From assembly GCA_937895705.1 (NCBI GenBank), contig CALBKM010000010.1, positions 1-64,000 of the forward strand: a stretch of DNA of 64,000 nt. The letters are read 5' to 3'. The notes under the pieces were generated by a model. The model was not told the DNA's origin. It ran no database searches and worked only from the letters and a program-made list of their open reading frames with translations. Positions 8,397-17,895 of this stretch are shown here, in pieces. The DNA comes from an uncultured Clostridia bacterium (GTDB lineage Bacteria > Bacillota > Clostridia > Lachnospirales > Lachnospiraceae). Each line of letters starts with the position of its first letter. The stretch's first letter is position 1. A program made the position numbers and the translations under genes.

Positions 8397-10055
8397 ATGG
8401 CAATGATTGTTCAACACAACATGCAATCCATGAATGCCAACCGTATGTTAGGCATTGTTTCTACCAATCTTCAGAAGTCCACGGAAAAGCTTTCTTCCGG
8501 TTACCGCATTAACCGTGCCGCAGACGATGCAGCAGGCCTTGCGATTTCCGAGAAAATGAGAAGCCAGATTCGTGGTCTTACTCAGGCTTCCACCAATGCG
8601 GAGGACGGTATTTCCTTAATCCAGACCGCAGAAGGTGCCTTAAACGAATCCCACAGCATCTTACAGAGAATGCGTCAGCTTGCCGTACAGGCAGCCAACG
8701 GTACCGAAACCGATGACGACCGCGGAAATATCCAGGACGAAATCGAGCAGTTACAGGACGAGCTTGACCGTATCGCAGAAACCACCGAGTTCAACACCAT
8801 GAAACTTTTGGACGGTTCCTTCGACGGCATCGCCTCCACCAACACCTCCGCAGGTCCGAAGTACGGTCAGTACAGCGGTGCACACGGTGCATTTATTACA
8901 TCCAACATCACCGATGTTTCCATCACCACCAATACCACCGCAACCGTAGGCGGCGAGTCTGCCATCTGGGATGCAACCGGTACTTCTTTGACCATTAACC
9001 TTGCCGATAACAAGACCTATACCCAGGCCGATATCGACAATTTAATTAAGAACGCAAAGCAGGAAGACTCCACTGCTGCGAATACACCGGCTGAAGTTAC
9101 CATGAAGTTTGCTACCGGTGTCTTCACCGCAACCGCAACCAACTCCGTATCCACCCAGCCGACCACCGCAGGTGTAAAAGCCAGTGCGGATGAGGAATTT
9201 ATCGGGCCGAATACCGGTGAGTTCGTAGGAGCAAATCACATTAAGATTACCTCCAACAAATACGGCGAAGATTATAACATTAAGCTTGAATTTTTGTTTA
9301 CCGCCGATGAAGGAAAGGAAAGCGTTACCTTAAACACCGCTCCTTCCTATGCAATGTCCGATGCCGCTTCTCAGTTGGGAAATGACTCCATCATTACCCA
9401 GCAGGCTGGTTACCGGATTGAATTAATGTCCGGTAAAGAATACACCGCGGAAGACATCGAGGATTTACTGGCTGAAGCCGGATTAAATGTTTCCGTAGAA
9501 TTAAGCGGTGTTGACCAGGCTCCGGACAGTCCGAACACCTTGTTTATTACCAACTCCGGATATGTCAAGGAACTTGAGCTGACCGGTGGCGAAGGTCTGG
9601 GCGACGAAGACGCATTCCTTACTCAGAACTGGTACGACAGTGTAAACTCCACCGGCGGAATGAGACTTCAGATCGGTGCAAACGAAGGTCAGACCATGAG
9701 CTTTAACATCGGTGACATGAGTGCTTCCGCGCTCGGCGTCAGCGGTCAGAGCGTTCGTGTAGATGAGCAGGACAGAGCATCCCAGGCGATTACCACCATC
9801 GACAAGGCAATCGAAATCGTTTCCAAGCAGCGTGCCGCTCTCGGTGCCGTACAGAACCGTCTGGAGCACACCATTGCAAACCTTGATACCTCCGCAGAAA
9901 ACCTGCAGACTGCAGAATCCCGTATCCGTGATGTGGATATGGCTGCCGAGATGGTAGAGTACAGTAAGAACAACATTCTTTCCCAGGCTTCCCAGTCCAT
10001 GCTTGCTCAGGCAAACCAAGCTACCCAGGGTGTACTCTCCTTATTACAGGGCTAA
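8397..10055 (+). CDS. Flagellin 1
   Basis: 552 residues. The conserved D0/D1 N-terminal region (about 1-140) and C-terminal region (about 455-552) form the filament core by coiled-coil packing. A variable surface domain of about 310 residues lies between them. The LQRMRQLAVQAANGT segment (about residues 88-102) corresponds to the Salmonella FliC site recognised by TLR5, with its key Arg and Leu kept. The start has a GAGGAGGG site before ATGGCAATGATTG. The gene is preceded by a sigma-28 promoter and the GGA-hairpin leader and followed by a strong terminator, so it is its own transcription unit. Flagellin 2 downstream is a close paralogue with nearly identical ends. Confidence 0.96.
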   Translation: MAMIVQHNMQSMNANRMLGIVSTNLQKSTEKLSSGYRINRAADDAAGLAISEKMRSQIRGLTQASTNAEDGISLIQTAEGALNESHSILQRMRQLAVQAANGTETDDDRGNIQDEIEQLQDELDRIAETTEFNTMKLLDGSFDGIASTNTSAGPKYGQYSGAHGAFITSNITDVSITTNTTATVGGESAIWDATGTSLTINLADNKTYTQADIDNLIKNAKQEDSTAANTPAEVTMKFATGVFTATATNSVSTQPTTAGVKASADEEFIGPNTGEFVGANHIKITSNKYGEDYNIKLEFLFTADEGKESVTLNTAPSYAMSDAASQLGNDSIITQQAGYRIELMSGKEYTAEDIEDLLAEAGLNVSVELSGVDQAPDSPNTLFITNSGYVKELELTGGEGLGDEDAFLTQNWYDSVNSTGGMRLQIGANEGQTMSFNIGDMSASALGVSGQSVRVDEQDRASQAITTIDKAIEIVSKQRAALGAVQNRLEHTIANLDTSAENLQTAESRIRDVDMAAEMVEYSKNNILSQASQSMLAQANQATQGVLSLLQG

Positions 10056-10126
10056 TAAAATCATCAGCTTCACCTTATCGTTTCTTATGTTAATATCCGA
10101 AAGGATTTACTGTGTCCCGATAGGTT

Positions 10127-10176
10127 GAAAATAGTAGAAAGGTCGCTGGAAACAGCGGCCTTTTCTACTATTTTCA
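10127..10176 (+). terminator. Long perfect hairpin terminator after flagellin 1
   Basis: Arms 10127-10148 and 10153-10175 pair over about 22 bp (one G-T pair) around a GAAA loop. The stem carries the T-rich run in its descending arm. It separates the two flagellin units. Confidence 0.85.
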
Positions 10177-10279
10177 TAAATACACGAGAACATCGCACTG
10201 CAAATCCCCTATCTTTTGTGTTTTCCTCTTCTTTTCCCCCACATTTTGTAATTTTTTTCATTTTTTATCACTTTTTCTA

Positions 10280-10307
10280 TAAAGTATCCCTTTTTTTCGG
10301 TCGATAT
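10280..10307 (+). promoter_or_regulatory. Sigma-28 promoter of flagellin gene 2
   Basis: TAAA (10280-10283), 16 bases, GTCGATAT (10300-10307). The spacing equals that of the flagellin 1 promoter. The -10 octamer has two departures from GCCGATAA, so it is probably somewhat weaker. Confidence 0.8.
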
Positions 10308-10333
10308 AGCTTACAAGTGAATGAAACACAGCC

Positions 10334-10398
10334 ATACTGAAAGGACTCAGTTATCACCCGAACGGATTCGAGGGGCATGTATTCATCTTGAAAATACA
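10334..10398 (+). promoter_or_regulatory. Structured flagellin leader with two GGA-loop hairpins, copy 2
   Basis: Hairpin 1 is ACTGA-AAGGAC-TCAGT (10336-10351). Hairpin 2 is CGAA-CGGA-TTCG (10359-10370). Stem 3 is TGTATT (10378-10383) with AATACA (10393-10398). Stems and loops match those of the flagellin 1 leader, while the flanking bases differ. This suggests conserved RNA structure. Confidence 0.65.
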
Positions 10399-10463
10399 AC
10401 CTATCGCAAACAAAGACATGCTCATACAGAAGAGCAAATTTCAACTATCGGGAGGTAACGACT

Positions 10464-12107
10464 ATGGCAATGATCGTTCAACACAACATTACGGCAATGA
10501 ATGCCAATCGTATGCTTGGTATTGTATCTAACCAGCAGGCAAAATCTACAGAGAAACTTTCTTCGGGCTTCCGCATCAATCGCGCCGCTGACGACGCAGC
10601 AGGCTTAGCGATTTCCGAAAAGATGCGTTCCCAGATTCGCGGTCTCACCCAGGCTTCCACTAACGCAGAAGACGGTATTTCCATGATTCAGACCGCTGAG
10701 GGCGCATTAAACGAATCCCACAGTATTTTACAGAGAATGCGTCAGCTGGCTGTACAGGCTGCCAACGGCACCGAAACAGACAACGACCGTGACAATATTC
10801 AGGACGAAATCGAGCAGTTACAGGATGAACTGGACCGTATCGCAGAGACCACCGAGTTCAATACCATGAAGCTCCTTGACGGTACTTTCGACGGAACCAA
10901 TACTTCCACCACCACTGCCGGTCCGAAGTACGGCGATTACAACGGAACTTTGGGCGCTTTTATTACTTCCGACATCAAAGAGGTTCAGATTACCACCACC
11001 ACCAGTGCTACCACCGGTGGAGAGTCCGCAATCTGGAGCGGTGACGGTAAAGTCTTAACCATCAGCCTTGCCAACAACAAGACTTATACGCAGGCCGACA
11101 TCGACGGCTTAATCAAGAACGCAAAGCAGGAAGACTCCGATGCTTCCAATACCCCGGCAAACGTAACCGTACAGTTCGCTACCGGTGTTTATACCGCTTC
11201 CGCAAATACGGTAACCACCACCGACGGCACCACCGCAGGTGCTAAGTCCACCACCGGTGAAGTAGAGATTTTAACCGACAATTTCGTTGGTGCAAATACC
11301 ATCAAGATCACTTCTAACAAATACGGTGCCGATTACGATATCGACCTTCGCTTTATGTTTGATGCAGATGCCGGCAAAGAAGAGGTAGAGCTTTCCACTT
11401 CCCCGGTTTACAATATGGCAGGAACTTCCATTACCGAAGCTGTGGAGACTCCGGCCGGTTATGAGATTCACTTACAGTCCGGTAAAGAATATACCGCAGA
11501 AGATATTGAAGACCTTCTTGCAACGGTAGGTCTCAGCGTGAGCGTTGAGTTAAGCGGAGCGGACGCTCCGGGTACCGATGAGCCGAATACGCTCTTTGTT
11601 ACCAACTCCGAAACCGATGTGGTTGTTTCTCTTGCTGACGGTGCCGGACTCGGTGACGACGATGCGTTCCTGACCCAGAACAACTACGACAGCGTTGCAT
11701 CCTTCGGAGGAATGATTTTACAGGTCGGTGCAAACGAAGGACAGACCATGAGCTTTAACATCGGTGATATGAGCGCCTCCGCTCTCGGTGTCAGCGGCAA
11801 CAACGTCCGTGTAGACACCCAGGACCGTGCATCCTCCGCAATTACCGTTATCGATAACGCAATCGAAAAGGTTTCCAAGCAGCGTTCCACTTTGGGTGCT
11901 GTACAGAACCGTTTGGAACATACCATCGCAAACCTGGATACTTCCGCAGAGAACTTACAACAGGCAGAATCCCGTATCCGCGATGTGGACATGGCAGCAG
12001 AGATGGTGGAATACAGCAAGTACAACATCCTCTCTCAGGCATCCCAGTCTATGCTGGCACAGGCAAACCAGTCCACACAGGGTGTTCTTTCCCTCTTACA
12101 GGGCTAA
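10464..12107 (+). CDS. Flagellin 2
   Basis: 547 residues, with the same architecture as flagellin 1. The first 140 and last 100 residues are almost identical between the two. The central domain is clearly related (shared blocks such as LTISLANNKTYTQADIDGLI, GKEYTAEDIEDLLA and GLGDDDAFLTQN) but diverged. The paralogues therefore arose by tandem duplication with divergence of the surface-exposed part. The TLR5-binding segment is kept. A GGGAGG ribosome site precedes the ATG. It has its own sigma-28 promoter, leader and terminator. Confidence 0.96.
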   Translation: MAMIVQHNITAMNANRMLGIVSNQQAKSTEKLSSGFRINRAADDAAGLAISEKMRSQIRGLTQASTNAEDGISMIQTAEGALNESHSILQRMRQLAVQAANGTETDNDRDNIQDEIEQLQDELDRIAETTEFNTMKLLDGTFDGTNTSTTTAGPKYGDYNGTLGAFITSDIKEVQITTTTSATTGGESAIWSGDGKVLTISLANNKTYTQADIDGLIKNAKQEDSDASNTPANVTVQFATGVYTASANTVTTTDGTTAGAKSTTGEVEILTDNFVGANTIKITSNKYGADYDIDLRFMFDADAGKEEVELSTSPVYNMAGTSITEAVETPAGYEIHLQSGKEYTAEDIEDLLATVGLSVSVELSGADAPGTDEPNTLFVTNSETDVVVSLADGAGLGDDDAFLTQNNYDSVASFGGMILQVGANEGQTMSFNIGDMSASALGVSGNNVRVDTQDRASSAITVIDNAIEKVSKQRSTLGAVQNRLEHTIANLDTSAENLQQAESRIRDVDMAAEMVEYSKYNILSQASQSMLAQANQSTQGVLSLLQG

Positions 12108-12143
12108 TAAATCTTATAATAGATGTAATTACCTTCTCCTTCC

Positions 12144-12187
12144 AGAGAATGTCGCTTCCGATTTTGCGAAGCGACATTCTCTTTTTA
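12144..12187 (+). terminator. Terminator after flagellin 2
   Basis: Perfect 15-bp stem (12144-12158 with 12168-12182) followed directly by TTTTTAT. Confidence 0.92.
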
Positions 12188-12345
12188 TCTCACATCTTCC
12201 GTTTTTCAAAATATCTGTTTTTCATCATTGTTTCTGAAAAAAATATTTTTTTTGACAAAAACACTGTTTTTTTATGGAAATTCCCACTAATCTATGATAG
12301 AATAATGTTTAGGGGTAAAACTATATTATAATTCGGAGGTTATTT

Positions 12346-14409
12346 ATGGAATACGATGAGTCCTATTTCAAAAAACAAGCCAATAAGAACACTCTCTTAA
12401 TGTGGACCACTCTAAATGTTATTTTCACCGTCCTATACATTCTGGAAATGTTTAAGGGCGGGCGTACCCCGCAGTATCTTGCGGTTTTCCTGTCCATCTG
12501 CTGGATTCCTTACTTCATCGGACTCCTGGTTCTGAAATTCAAAGGGTTCGACACCCCGATTTACTGCGAGATTGTTTCCGCGGGTTACGGAATCCTTTAC
12601 TTTTTCGTATTGATGACCACAAAAACCAATGTTACATACGGTTACATTTTCCCGGTAGCCAGCCTTTTGGTTCTGTATAAAAAACGAAAACTTCTGATTC
12701 GATGGGGAATCCTGAATGTGCTTATTCTTTTGGCTTATCTGGCCAAAAACGGATTCCAAAACATTACGGATGCGGAAATTCAAATCGGTGTTACCGTATT
12801 GTGTTATGTTGCTTACGATATTGCAATCCGCCATATGACAAAAACCGAAAATGCCATGCTGAATTCCGTAAAAGCTGACCTTGCTCGCGTAGTTCTTACC
12901 ATTCAGCAGGTTAAAAGCGCCAGCCACTCCATTGTGGACGGCGTTACCGTAGTTAGTGAGCTTTCCGAAGAAAATCAGGACAGCGCAGACCTGGTTGTAA
13001 AAGACATGGAGCAGCTTTCAGAGGATAACCGGATTTTACAGGAAAAGACCCGCTCCTCTTTAGATATGACAAACCAAATCAGCACTCAGGTAGAAAACGT
13101 AGCGGCCATGGTCCAGGAAATGGTGGCATTGGTAGAAGAATCCGTGTCCCACTCTCAGACCAGTTCCGAACAACTTGCCGATGTGGTATCCTCTACACAA
13201 CAAATGGCATTGCTTTCCACAGAGGTGGAACAGATTTTGCAGGAGTTCAAAACCGAATTTGATATGGTGAAAGCTGAAACCGGTACCATCGAAAAGATTT
13301 CCGGCCAGACAAACCTGCTGGCATTAAACGCTTCCATCGAGGCTGCCAGAGCCGGAGAAGCAGGCAAAGGTTTTGCTGTCGTCGCGGACGAAATCCGTGA
13401 CTTAAGTACCGGCACAAAAACTTCCTCCACCAGCATCATGAATGCTCTGGCTAATTTGGAGGTTACTGCCGAACGAATGACGGATTCCATTACAAAGACG
13501 CTTCAGCTGATTAACGCCACCTTGGACAAAATCACTTTGGTGGATACCAGCGTAGCCCGCATTGCTACCGATGCTTCCCGCTTAGGCGACAACGTTCAGG
13601 TGATCGATACCGCCATGCAGGAAGTGGAATCTTCCAACCGTAACATGGTGGATAACATGAACCAGGTTACCTCAGTTATGGGAGCCATGACTGCCAGCAT
13701 TGCGGACGCAGACAACAGCACCCGTATCATGCGTAGCAAATATGCGGAGACTTCCGCAAACGTCATGACCATGGGCAATATTGTCGGTCAACTCATGGGC
13801 GAACTGGGAGCCGGCGGCTTTATGACAACAGAAGACATCAAAACCGGGATGTACTTTACTTTGGAAGAAGTCGGAGATACCGTAAAAGAATACAAACAAC
13901 GTGTAGCAGATGTAAAAGGAACCACCATTCTTGCCAAAGTACCGAGCGGCATGAGTTTTGTTTCCTCTTCTGCAACTTACCGTCTCTCTGTTATCGTAGA
14001 CAACCGTATTTACCGTTGGACATCGGTTAATGCCTCGCTCAAGGACAATGTACTTTCCCTTACCGTAAACGGTAATCCGGAAGTATTTAACCGCAGAAAA
14101 TACCGTCGCAGTCCATTATTCAACCATTGTCACTTCACCATCGAAGGTTCGGCCATTCCGTATATCGGTACCATGGTAAATATCAGCGCCGGCGGATACT
14201 CCTTCTTCTCTGATGCGGAAGAGTTAAAGGATGCCAAAGGCAAACTCATCGAATTAATTGTGGACGATTTCCCGCTCTTGGACAACGAAGAACTGGAAGG
14301 CACCGCAATCCGTGTTACCGATAACAACGGAGTATATATTGTCGGTTGTCGTATGTTCTCGGATCACACCGAAATTGACCGTTTCATCGAAACCAAAGCC
14401 ACTGAATAA
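12346..14409 (+). CDS. Chemoreceptor fused to a YcgR-like/PilZ cyclic-di-GMP-binding module
   Basis: 687 residues. The N-terminal ~165 residues form about five or six membrane helices with no large extracellular loop. A coiled coil and MCP signalling hairpin follow; its tip, GQTNLLALNASIEAARAGEA, lies around residues 327-346. From about residue 500 there is a YcgR N-terminal-like beta domain (GMYFTLEEVGDTVKEYKQRV). From about 582 there is a PilZ domain with the cyclic-di-GMP-binding motifs RRKYRR and NISAGG. It probably couples second-messenger level to the CheA array. PilZ-carrying receptors are known (Azospirillum Tlp1), but the extra YcgR N-domain and sensor-less membrane part are unusual. 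A CGGAGG site precedes the ATG, and a hairpin terminator follows. Confidence 0.9.
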   Translation: MEYDESYFKKQANKNTLLMWTTLNVIFTVLYILEMFKGGRTPQYLAVFLSICWIPYFIGLLVLKFKGFDTPIYCEIVSAGYGILYFFVLMTTKTNVTYGYIFPVASLLVLYKKRKLLIRWGILNVLILLAYLAKNGFQNITDAEIQIGVTVLCYVAYDIAIRHMTKTENAMLNSVKADLARVVLTIQQVKSASHSIVDGVTVVSELSEENQDSADLVVKDMEQLSEDNRILQEKTRSSLDMTNQISTQVENVAAMVQEMVALVEESVSHSQTSSEQLADVVSSTQQMALLSTEVEQILQEFKTEFDMVKAETGTIEKISGQTNLLALNASIEAARAGEAGKGFAVVADEIRDLSTGTKTSSTSIMNALANLEVTAERMTDSITKTLQLINATLDKITLVDTSVARIATDASRLGDNVQVIDTAMQEVESSNRNMVDNMNQVTSVMGAMTASIADADNSTRIMRSKYAETSANVMTMGNIVGQLMGELGAGGFMTTEDIKTGMYFTLEEVGDTVKEYKQRVADVKGTTILAKVPSGMSFVSSSATYRLSVIVDNRIYRWTSVNASLKDNVLSLTVNGNPEVFNRRKYRRSPLFNHCHFTIEGSAIPYIGTMVNISAGGYSFFSDAEELKDAKGKLIELIVDDFPLLDNEELEGTAIRVTDNNGVYIVGCRMFSDHTEIDRFIETKATE

Positions 14410-14419
14410 TGTCAAATAC

Positions 14420-14461
14420 AAAAGGTGCTATGCGGAATCAAGTCCGCATAGCACCTTTTCG
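14420..14461. terminator. Bidirectional terminator between two convergent chemoreceptor genes
   Basis: Perfect 17-bp stem (14420-14436 with 14443-14459) with AAAA and TTTT at its base, so it can end transcripts from both sides. Confidence 0.9.
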
Positions 14462-14481
14462 TTCTCTCAATTTCTACTTTA

Positions 14482-15912
14482 TCACTCAAAAATTCTAACC
14501 TTGTCTTTTTCCAGCTTTTCCGCAATAGAAACCAGGTCCTCAAAATCCCTCAAAAGCTTTTTGGATATATCCTCCGAACGCTTCAAGAACTCTCTTGCCG
14601 TATCCGTATTACCGCTCTTTAAGGCCGTAATGGCCTTATCACCGTTTGCATGGAACTCCTTATGCTGGTCCCTGATTTCTCTCCAAACTGTTAAGATCTC
14701 CGGATTCTTCGGCTGTACCGCATAATAGAAATGTCCGAAGGCACAACGGTGATCGTTCGTCTGCAACGGCTCGGACTTTCCTGCATCAATCATATGCTCC
14801 AGCTTCTCAAGCCATCCTCTGTGTGCATCGATTGCATTCCTCACACTCTCGATAAACACACGGTTGCTCGGCATATAGAAGGCATCCAACGCCATTTTAC
14901 CAAGCTCACGGTTGGTATCTTTTAAGCACTCCTCAATGGTAATCATCGGCTTTACCACATCGCCGACACTCGCACTGACTTCCTTTAAGACACCAACATC
15001 TCTCGTCACCTCGGAAACCTTTTCGTCCAACTGTGCCGCCTGATTCTCCACTTCATTCATGGAACTGCTGATTTCCTCACTGGTGGCAGCAATATTTGTC
15101 AGACTCTCATTAATGTCCTGCAAACGTTTTCTGTTCTCAATATTGCCGTCTACAATAACGGAGAGATTCTGATTAATTTGATTTAATGCACCTACCGTAG
15201 TCTCCACACTTTCCGCACTCTGTTGGGATGCCGTACGAATATTGGTAACAAACTCGGACATGTTACTGGTCAACGCTCTGGTCTCATCTGCCAGCTGACG
15301 AATCTCGTCCGCAACAACCGCAAAGCCCTTTCCGGCTTCTCCCGCTCTTGCAGCTTCGATGGACGCATTTAACGCAAGTAAGTTCGTCTGACCGGAAATC
15401 GCATTAATGGAACCGATTACTTCCTGCATCTGCGCAATTACCTTAAGAAGTGCCGACATATCGTTCTGCATCTTCTTGGAATCCGCTTCCGCTTCCTTAG
15501 ACAATCGTTCGATACTGAGCACATTCTCTTCACTTCTCTCAATTGCCTGTAAACAATCCATGGTATTTCCCGAAATCTCGGTAATAGACTGTGCCAAAAG
15601 ATCATGTGCCGCTGCCACCTGCTTTGTTACCAGCGCTGCCTCTGCGGAGATGTGATTCAAATCCGAGGCAGAATCAAGCAAACTTTCGCTGAGACCGTTC
15701 AATTCCTCCACGCGGTCACTGACTTGCAAATCCAGGTTACTGATATTCATAGCCGATGTCATAGTATTGGCCAAAACCCCTTCAAATGCCGCTCTTCCCT
15801 TTAACAAACGGGTATGTATATTTACCAGTTCCGGATTCCCCCCGGTATTATCCGCTTCCTTCAGGCATGTGATTGCCTCAATTATTTTTTTGTCTTTACT
15901 TTTTCCTAACAT
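14482..15912 (-). CDS. Soluble methyl-accepting chemotaxis protein with C-terminal CZB zinc-binding domain
   Basis: 476 residues from ATG 15912, chosen for its AGGAGGAG site 8 bases upstream; an open frame extends to 16002 without such a site. No membrane segment is seen, so it is a cytoplasmic receptor. The MCP hairpin tip GQTNLLALNASIEAARAGEA sits mid-protein. The last ~120 residues form a CZB domain: His in HRGWLEKL, Cys in CAFGHFYY, and two His in QHKEFH. These are the 3His-1Cys ligands known to bind zinc and sense hypochlorous acid or zinc in other bacteria. Its ligand here is inferred from the family. Confidence 0.92.
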   Translation of the reverse strand: MLGKSKDKKIIEAITCLKEADNTGGNPELVNIHTRLLKGRAAFEGVLANTMTSAMNISNLDLQVSDRVEELNGLSESLLDSASDLNHISAEAALVTKQVAAAHDLLAQSITEISGNTMDCLQAIERSEENVLSIERLSKEAEADSKKMQNDMSALLKVIAQMQEVIGSINAISGQTNLLALNASIEAARAGEAGKGFAVVADEIRQLADETRALTSNMSEFVTNIRTASQQSAESVETTVGALNQINQNLSVIVDGNIENRKRLQDINESLTNIAATSEEISSSMNEVENQAAQLDEKVSEVTRDVGVLKEVSASVGDVVKPMITIEECLKDTNRELGKMALDAFYMPSNRVFIESVRNAIDAHRGWLEKLEHMIDAGKSEPLQTNDHRCAFGHFYYAVQPKNPEILTVWREIRDQHKEFHANGDKAITALKSGNTDTAREFLKRSEDISKKLLRDFEDLVSIAEKLEKDKVRIFE

Positions 15913-16094
15913 AACCGACTCCTCCTTTGTTTCCGCTTCGGTTCTGCACCTAGCGGTTTCCATGCATACATTATACCACTTTTTCCTTAAAATGTACAGC
16001 ATCTTCTGTTTTTTTTCTCAATCAACAGACTCTTTAAAATAATGCACGCAAATTGGAAGATTATAACATTCCGTTATCTTAATACAAAGAAAAT

Positions 16095-16128
16095 GCGGCA
16101 CACAGCTTTATTCTGTGTGCCGCTATAT
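16095..16128. terminator. Terminator after the purine permease
   Basis: Perfect 11-bp stem GCGGCACACAG/CTGTGTGCCGC (16095-16105 with 16113-16123), flanked by T-rich sequence on both strands. Confidence 0.8.
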
Positions 16129-16174
16129 TTTACTTATTTTGTTCCATACGACGCTACGTCGTTCCTACAAAAAC

Positions 16175-17605
16175 TTACATGTATACCAATGCAAACTTAA
16201 GTACAAACAAAAGCGCAATAATCGTAACCACGATATCCTTCTTCTTATACTTTCCGGTGCAAAGAGCAATCAATACATAAGAGATTGCACCGATACCGAT
16301 ACCGTTGGAGATGGAGTAGGTAAGCGGCATCATAACAAGCGTCAGGAACGCCGGAACCGCAGAAAGCATATCCTCCATATCAACCTTTGCAAAATTCTTA
16401 AGCATAAGAACACCTACAAAGATCAATGCCGGAGCGGTTGCGCAACCCGGAACAATACTTGCCACCGGACTAAGGAAGAGACAAACCGCAAAGCACGCAG
16501 AAACAACCACGCCGGTAAGACCGGTTCTTCCGCCTTCCGCAACACCGGAAGCAGACTCAACGAAGGTAGTTACGGTACTGGTACCGAAAATAGAACCTGC
16601 CACAGTACCCACGGAATCGGCCGTCATTGCTTTATCCACGCGAATCGGATCACCGTTCTCATCCAACATTCCCGCCTGTGCACTCGCACCGTAAAGAGTA
16701 CCTACGGTATCGAACATATCAACAAGACAGAAGGTAATAATCAACATGATTGCATTGAACAAGCTTCCGATATGTGCTCCGTTAAATGCCTTTGCCCATG
16801 CTTCTCCGTCTAAAAGACCGCTGATTCCTACCGCACCGAAATCCTTGAATGCCTGTCCCACACCGGAGATGTCAAAGTTCGGTGTCTGCAGGGTAAATAC
16901 ATAATAGAGAACGGTAGATGCCGCAATACCGATGATAATGTTGCCCTTTACCTTTAACTTGTTAAGGATTGCGATGATAATAAAACCGATAAATGCTACA
17001 AGTGCCGGTGCAACCTGTGTGTTCCAGTCGCCGTCCTTAATGTTAACAAACTGTACCAAGGTATACTGATTGGTCTGGATCAAACCGGCATTCTGCATAC
17101 CAAGGAATGCAATAAACAAACCGATACCTGCCGGAATCGCCTTCTTCAGACAGTCAGGCATCGCCTTTGCAATATACTCTCTCAACCCCGTAATACTGAG
17201 AATCAGGAAAATAATACCGGACAGGAAAATTACAACAAGGCCGGAGTGATAGCCGGTCATCACGTCTTCTCCCGCAAAGAACGCACCGGAAACGAAACAG
17301 GTACAGAAAAACGCGTTTAATCCCATACCGCACGCCAATGCATACGGAAGCTTCGCATAAAGCGCCATCATTAATGTACCCACAATTGCACCGAGAATGG
17401 ATGCAATATAAACCGCGTTCCAAATCTGTCCCAGTTTGGAACCGTCTGCACCAAGACCGGCAAGCCAGCCGTTTGCGCCTTCCGCCGCCACCTGATTCGG
17501 ATTAACAAATACGATGTACGCCATGGCAAAGAACGTTGTCAAACCTGCCATAATTTCGGTACGTACCGTGGTATTGTTTTCCTTGAGTTTGAAAAACTTC
17601 TCCAT
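16175..17605 (-). CDS. NCS2-type purine permease (AzgA/PbuG-like)
   Basis: 476 residues with about 13-14 membrane helices. The opening TVRTEIMAGLTTFFAMAYIVFVNP and the motif TTFVESASGVAEGGRTGL are diagnostic of the AzgA branch of nucleobase-cation symporters (adenine, guanine, hypoxanthine). An AGGAGG site lies before the ATG. I looked for a purine riboswitch in the 100 bases upstream and saw none. It is a single-gene unit and probably salvages purines, complementing the pur genes near 50-52 kb. Confidence 0.92.
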   Translation of the reverse strand: MEKFFKLKENNTTVRTEIMAGLTTFFAMAYIVFVNPNQVAAEGANGWLAGLGADGSKLGQIWNAVYIASILGAIVGTLMMALYAKLPYALACGMGLNAFFCTCFVSGAFFAGEDVMTGYHSGLVVIFLSGIIFLILSITGLREYIAKAMPDCLKKAIPAGIGLFIAFLGMQNAGLIQTNQYTLVQFVNIKDGDWNTQVAPALVAFIGFIIIAILNKLKVKGNIIIGIAASTVLYYVFTLQTPNFDISGVGQAFKDFGAVGISGLLDGEAWAKAFNGAHIGSLFNAIMLIITFCLVDMFDTVGTLYGASAQAGMLDENGDPIRVDKAMTADSVGTVAGSIFGTSTVTTFVESASGVAEGGRTGLTGVVVSACFAVCLFLSPVASIVPGCATAPALIFVGVLMLKNFAKVDMEDMLSAVPAFLTLVMMPLTYSISNGIGIGAISYVLIALCTGKYKKKDIVVTIIALLFVLKFALVYM

Positions 17606-17721
17606 TTTTTCAAAACCTCCTCTTCAAGAAATAGTTTTCGAGCTACATACTAATTTTACCACCTTTTGTAAAAAAAGTCTATTTTATTTTTCCGCTCATT
17701 TGGAGTTATTTTGAACATTTA

Positions 17722-17831
17722 CACAAAGCGGAGCCTCGCGTTCCTTCGGCTCGCTCGGTCGCTTCGCTCCTTCGTCCCCTCACAAAGCGGAGCCTCGCGT
17801 CCCTTCGGCTCGCTCGGTCGCTTCGCTCCTT
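17722..17831. repeat. Two tandem 59-bp direct repeats
   Basis: Two almost identical units (17722-17780 and 17781-17831, the second truncated), each beginning CACAAAGCGGAGCCTCGCG and rich in TCGCTCGGTCGCTTCGCTCC. One C/T difference is seen. ACAAAGCGGAG at the start is complementary to CTCCGCTTTGT at 17897-17907, so the array and the hairpin after it form a larger inverted structure downstream of rpsR. No coding function is supported. Confidence 0.75.
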
Positions 17832-17895
17832 CAGAGAATAGAAAAACCCATGTACTTACAAGCAAGCTTGCAGTACATGGGTTTTTTATTCTCTT
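17832..17895. terminator. Long hairpin, probable rpsF-ssb-rpsR operon terminator
   Basis: A near-perfect inverted repeat of more than 20 bp: GAGAATAGAAAAACCCATG and AGTACATGGG followed by a T run and ATTCTC, around a loop holding the palindrome GCAAGCTTGC. The T/A-rich stem base permits termination on either strand. Confidence 0.75.

Noticed and set aside
9501..10019. Long minus-strand open frame of 172 codons inside flagellin 1
   Set aside because: Antisense shadow of a strongly coding region with no ribosome site; the same shadow appears in flagellin 2.
17606..17720. Purine riboswitch before the NCS2 permease
   Set aside because: The conserved core and three-stem layout of the guanine/adenine aptamer are missing.
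17722..17831. Two-unit CRISPR-like array
   Set aside because: The 59-bp units are joined directly without spacers and there are only two.
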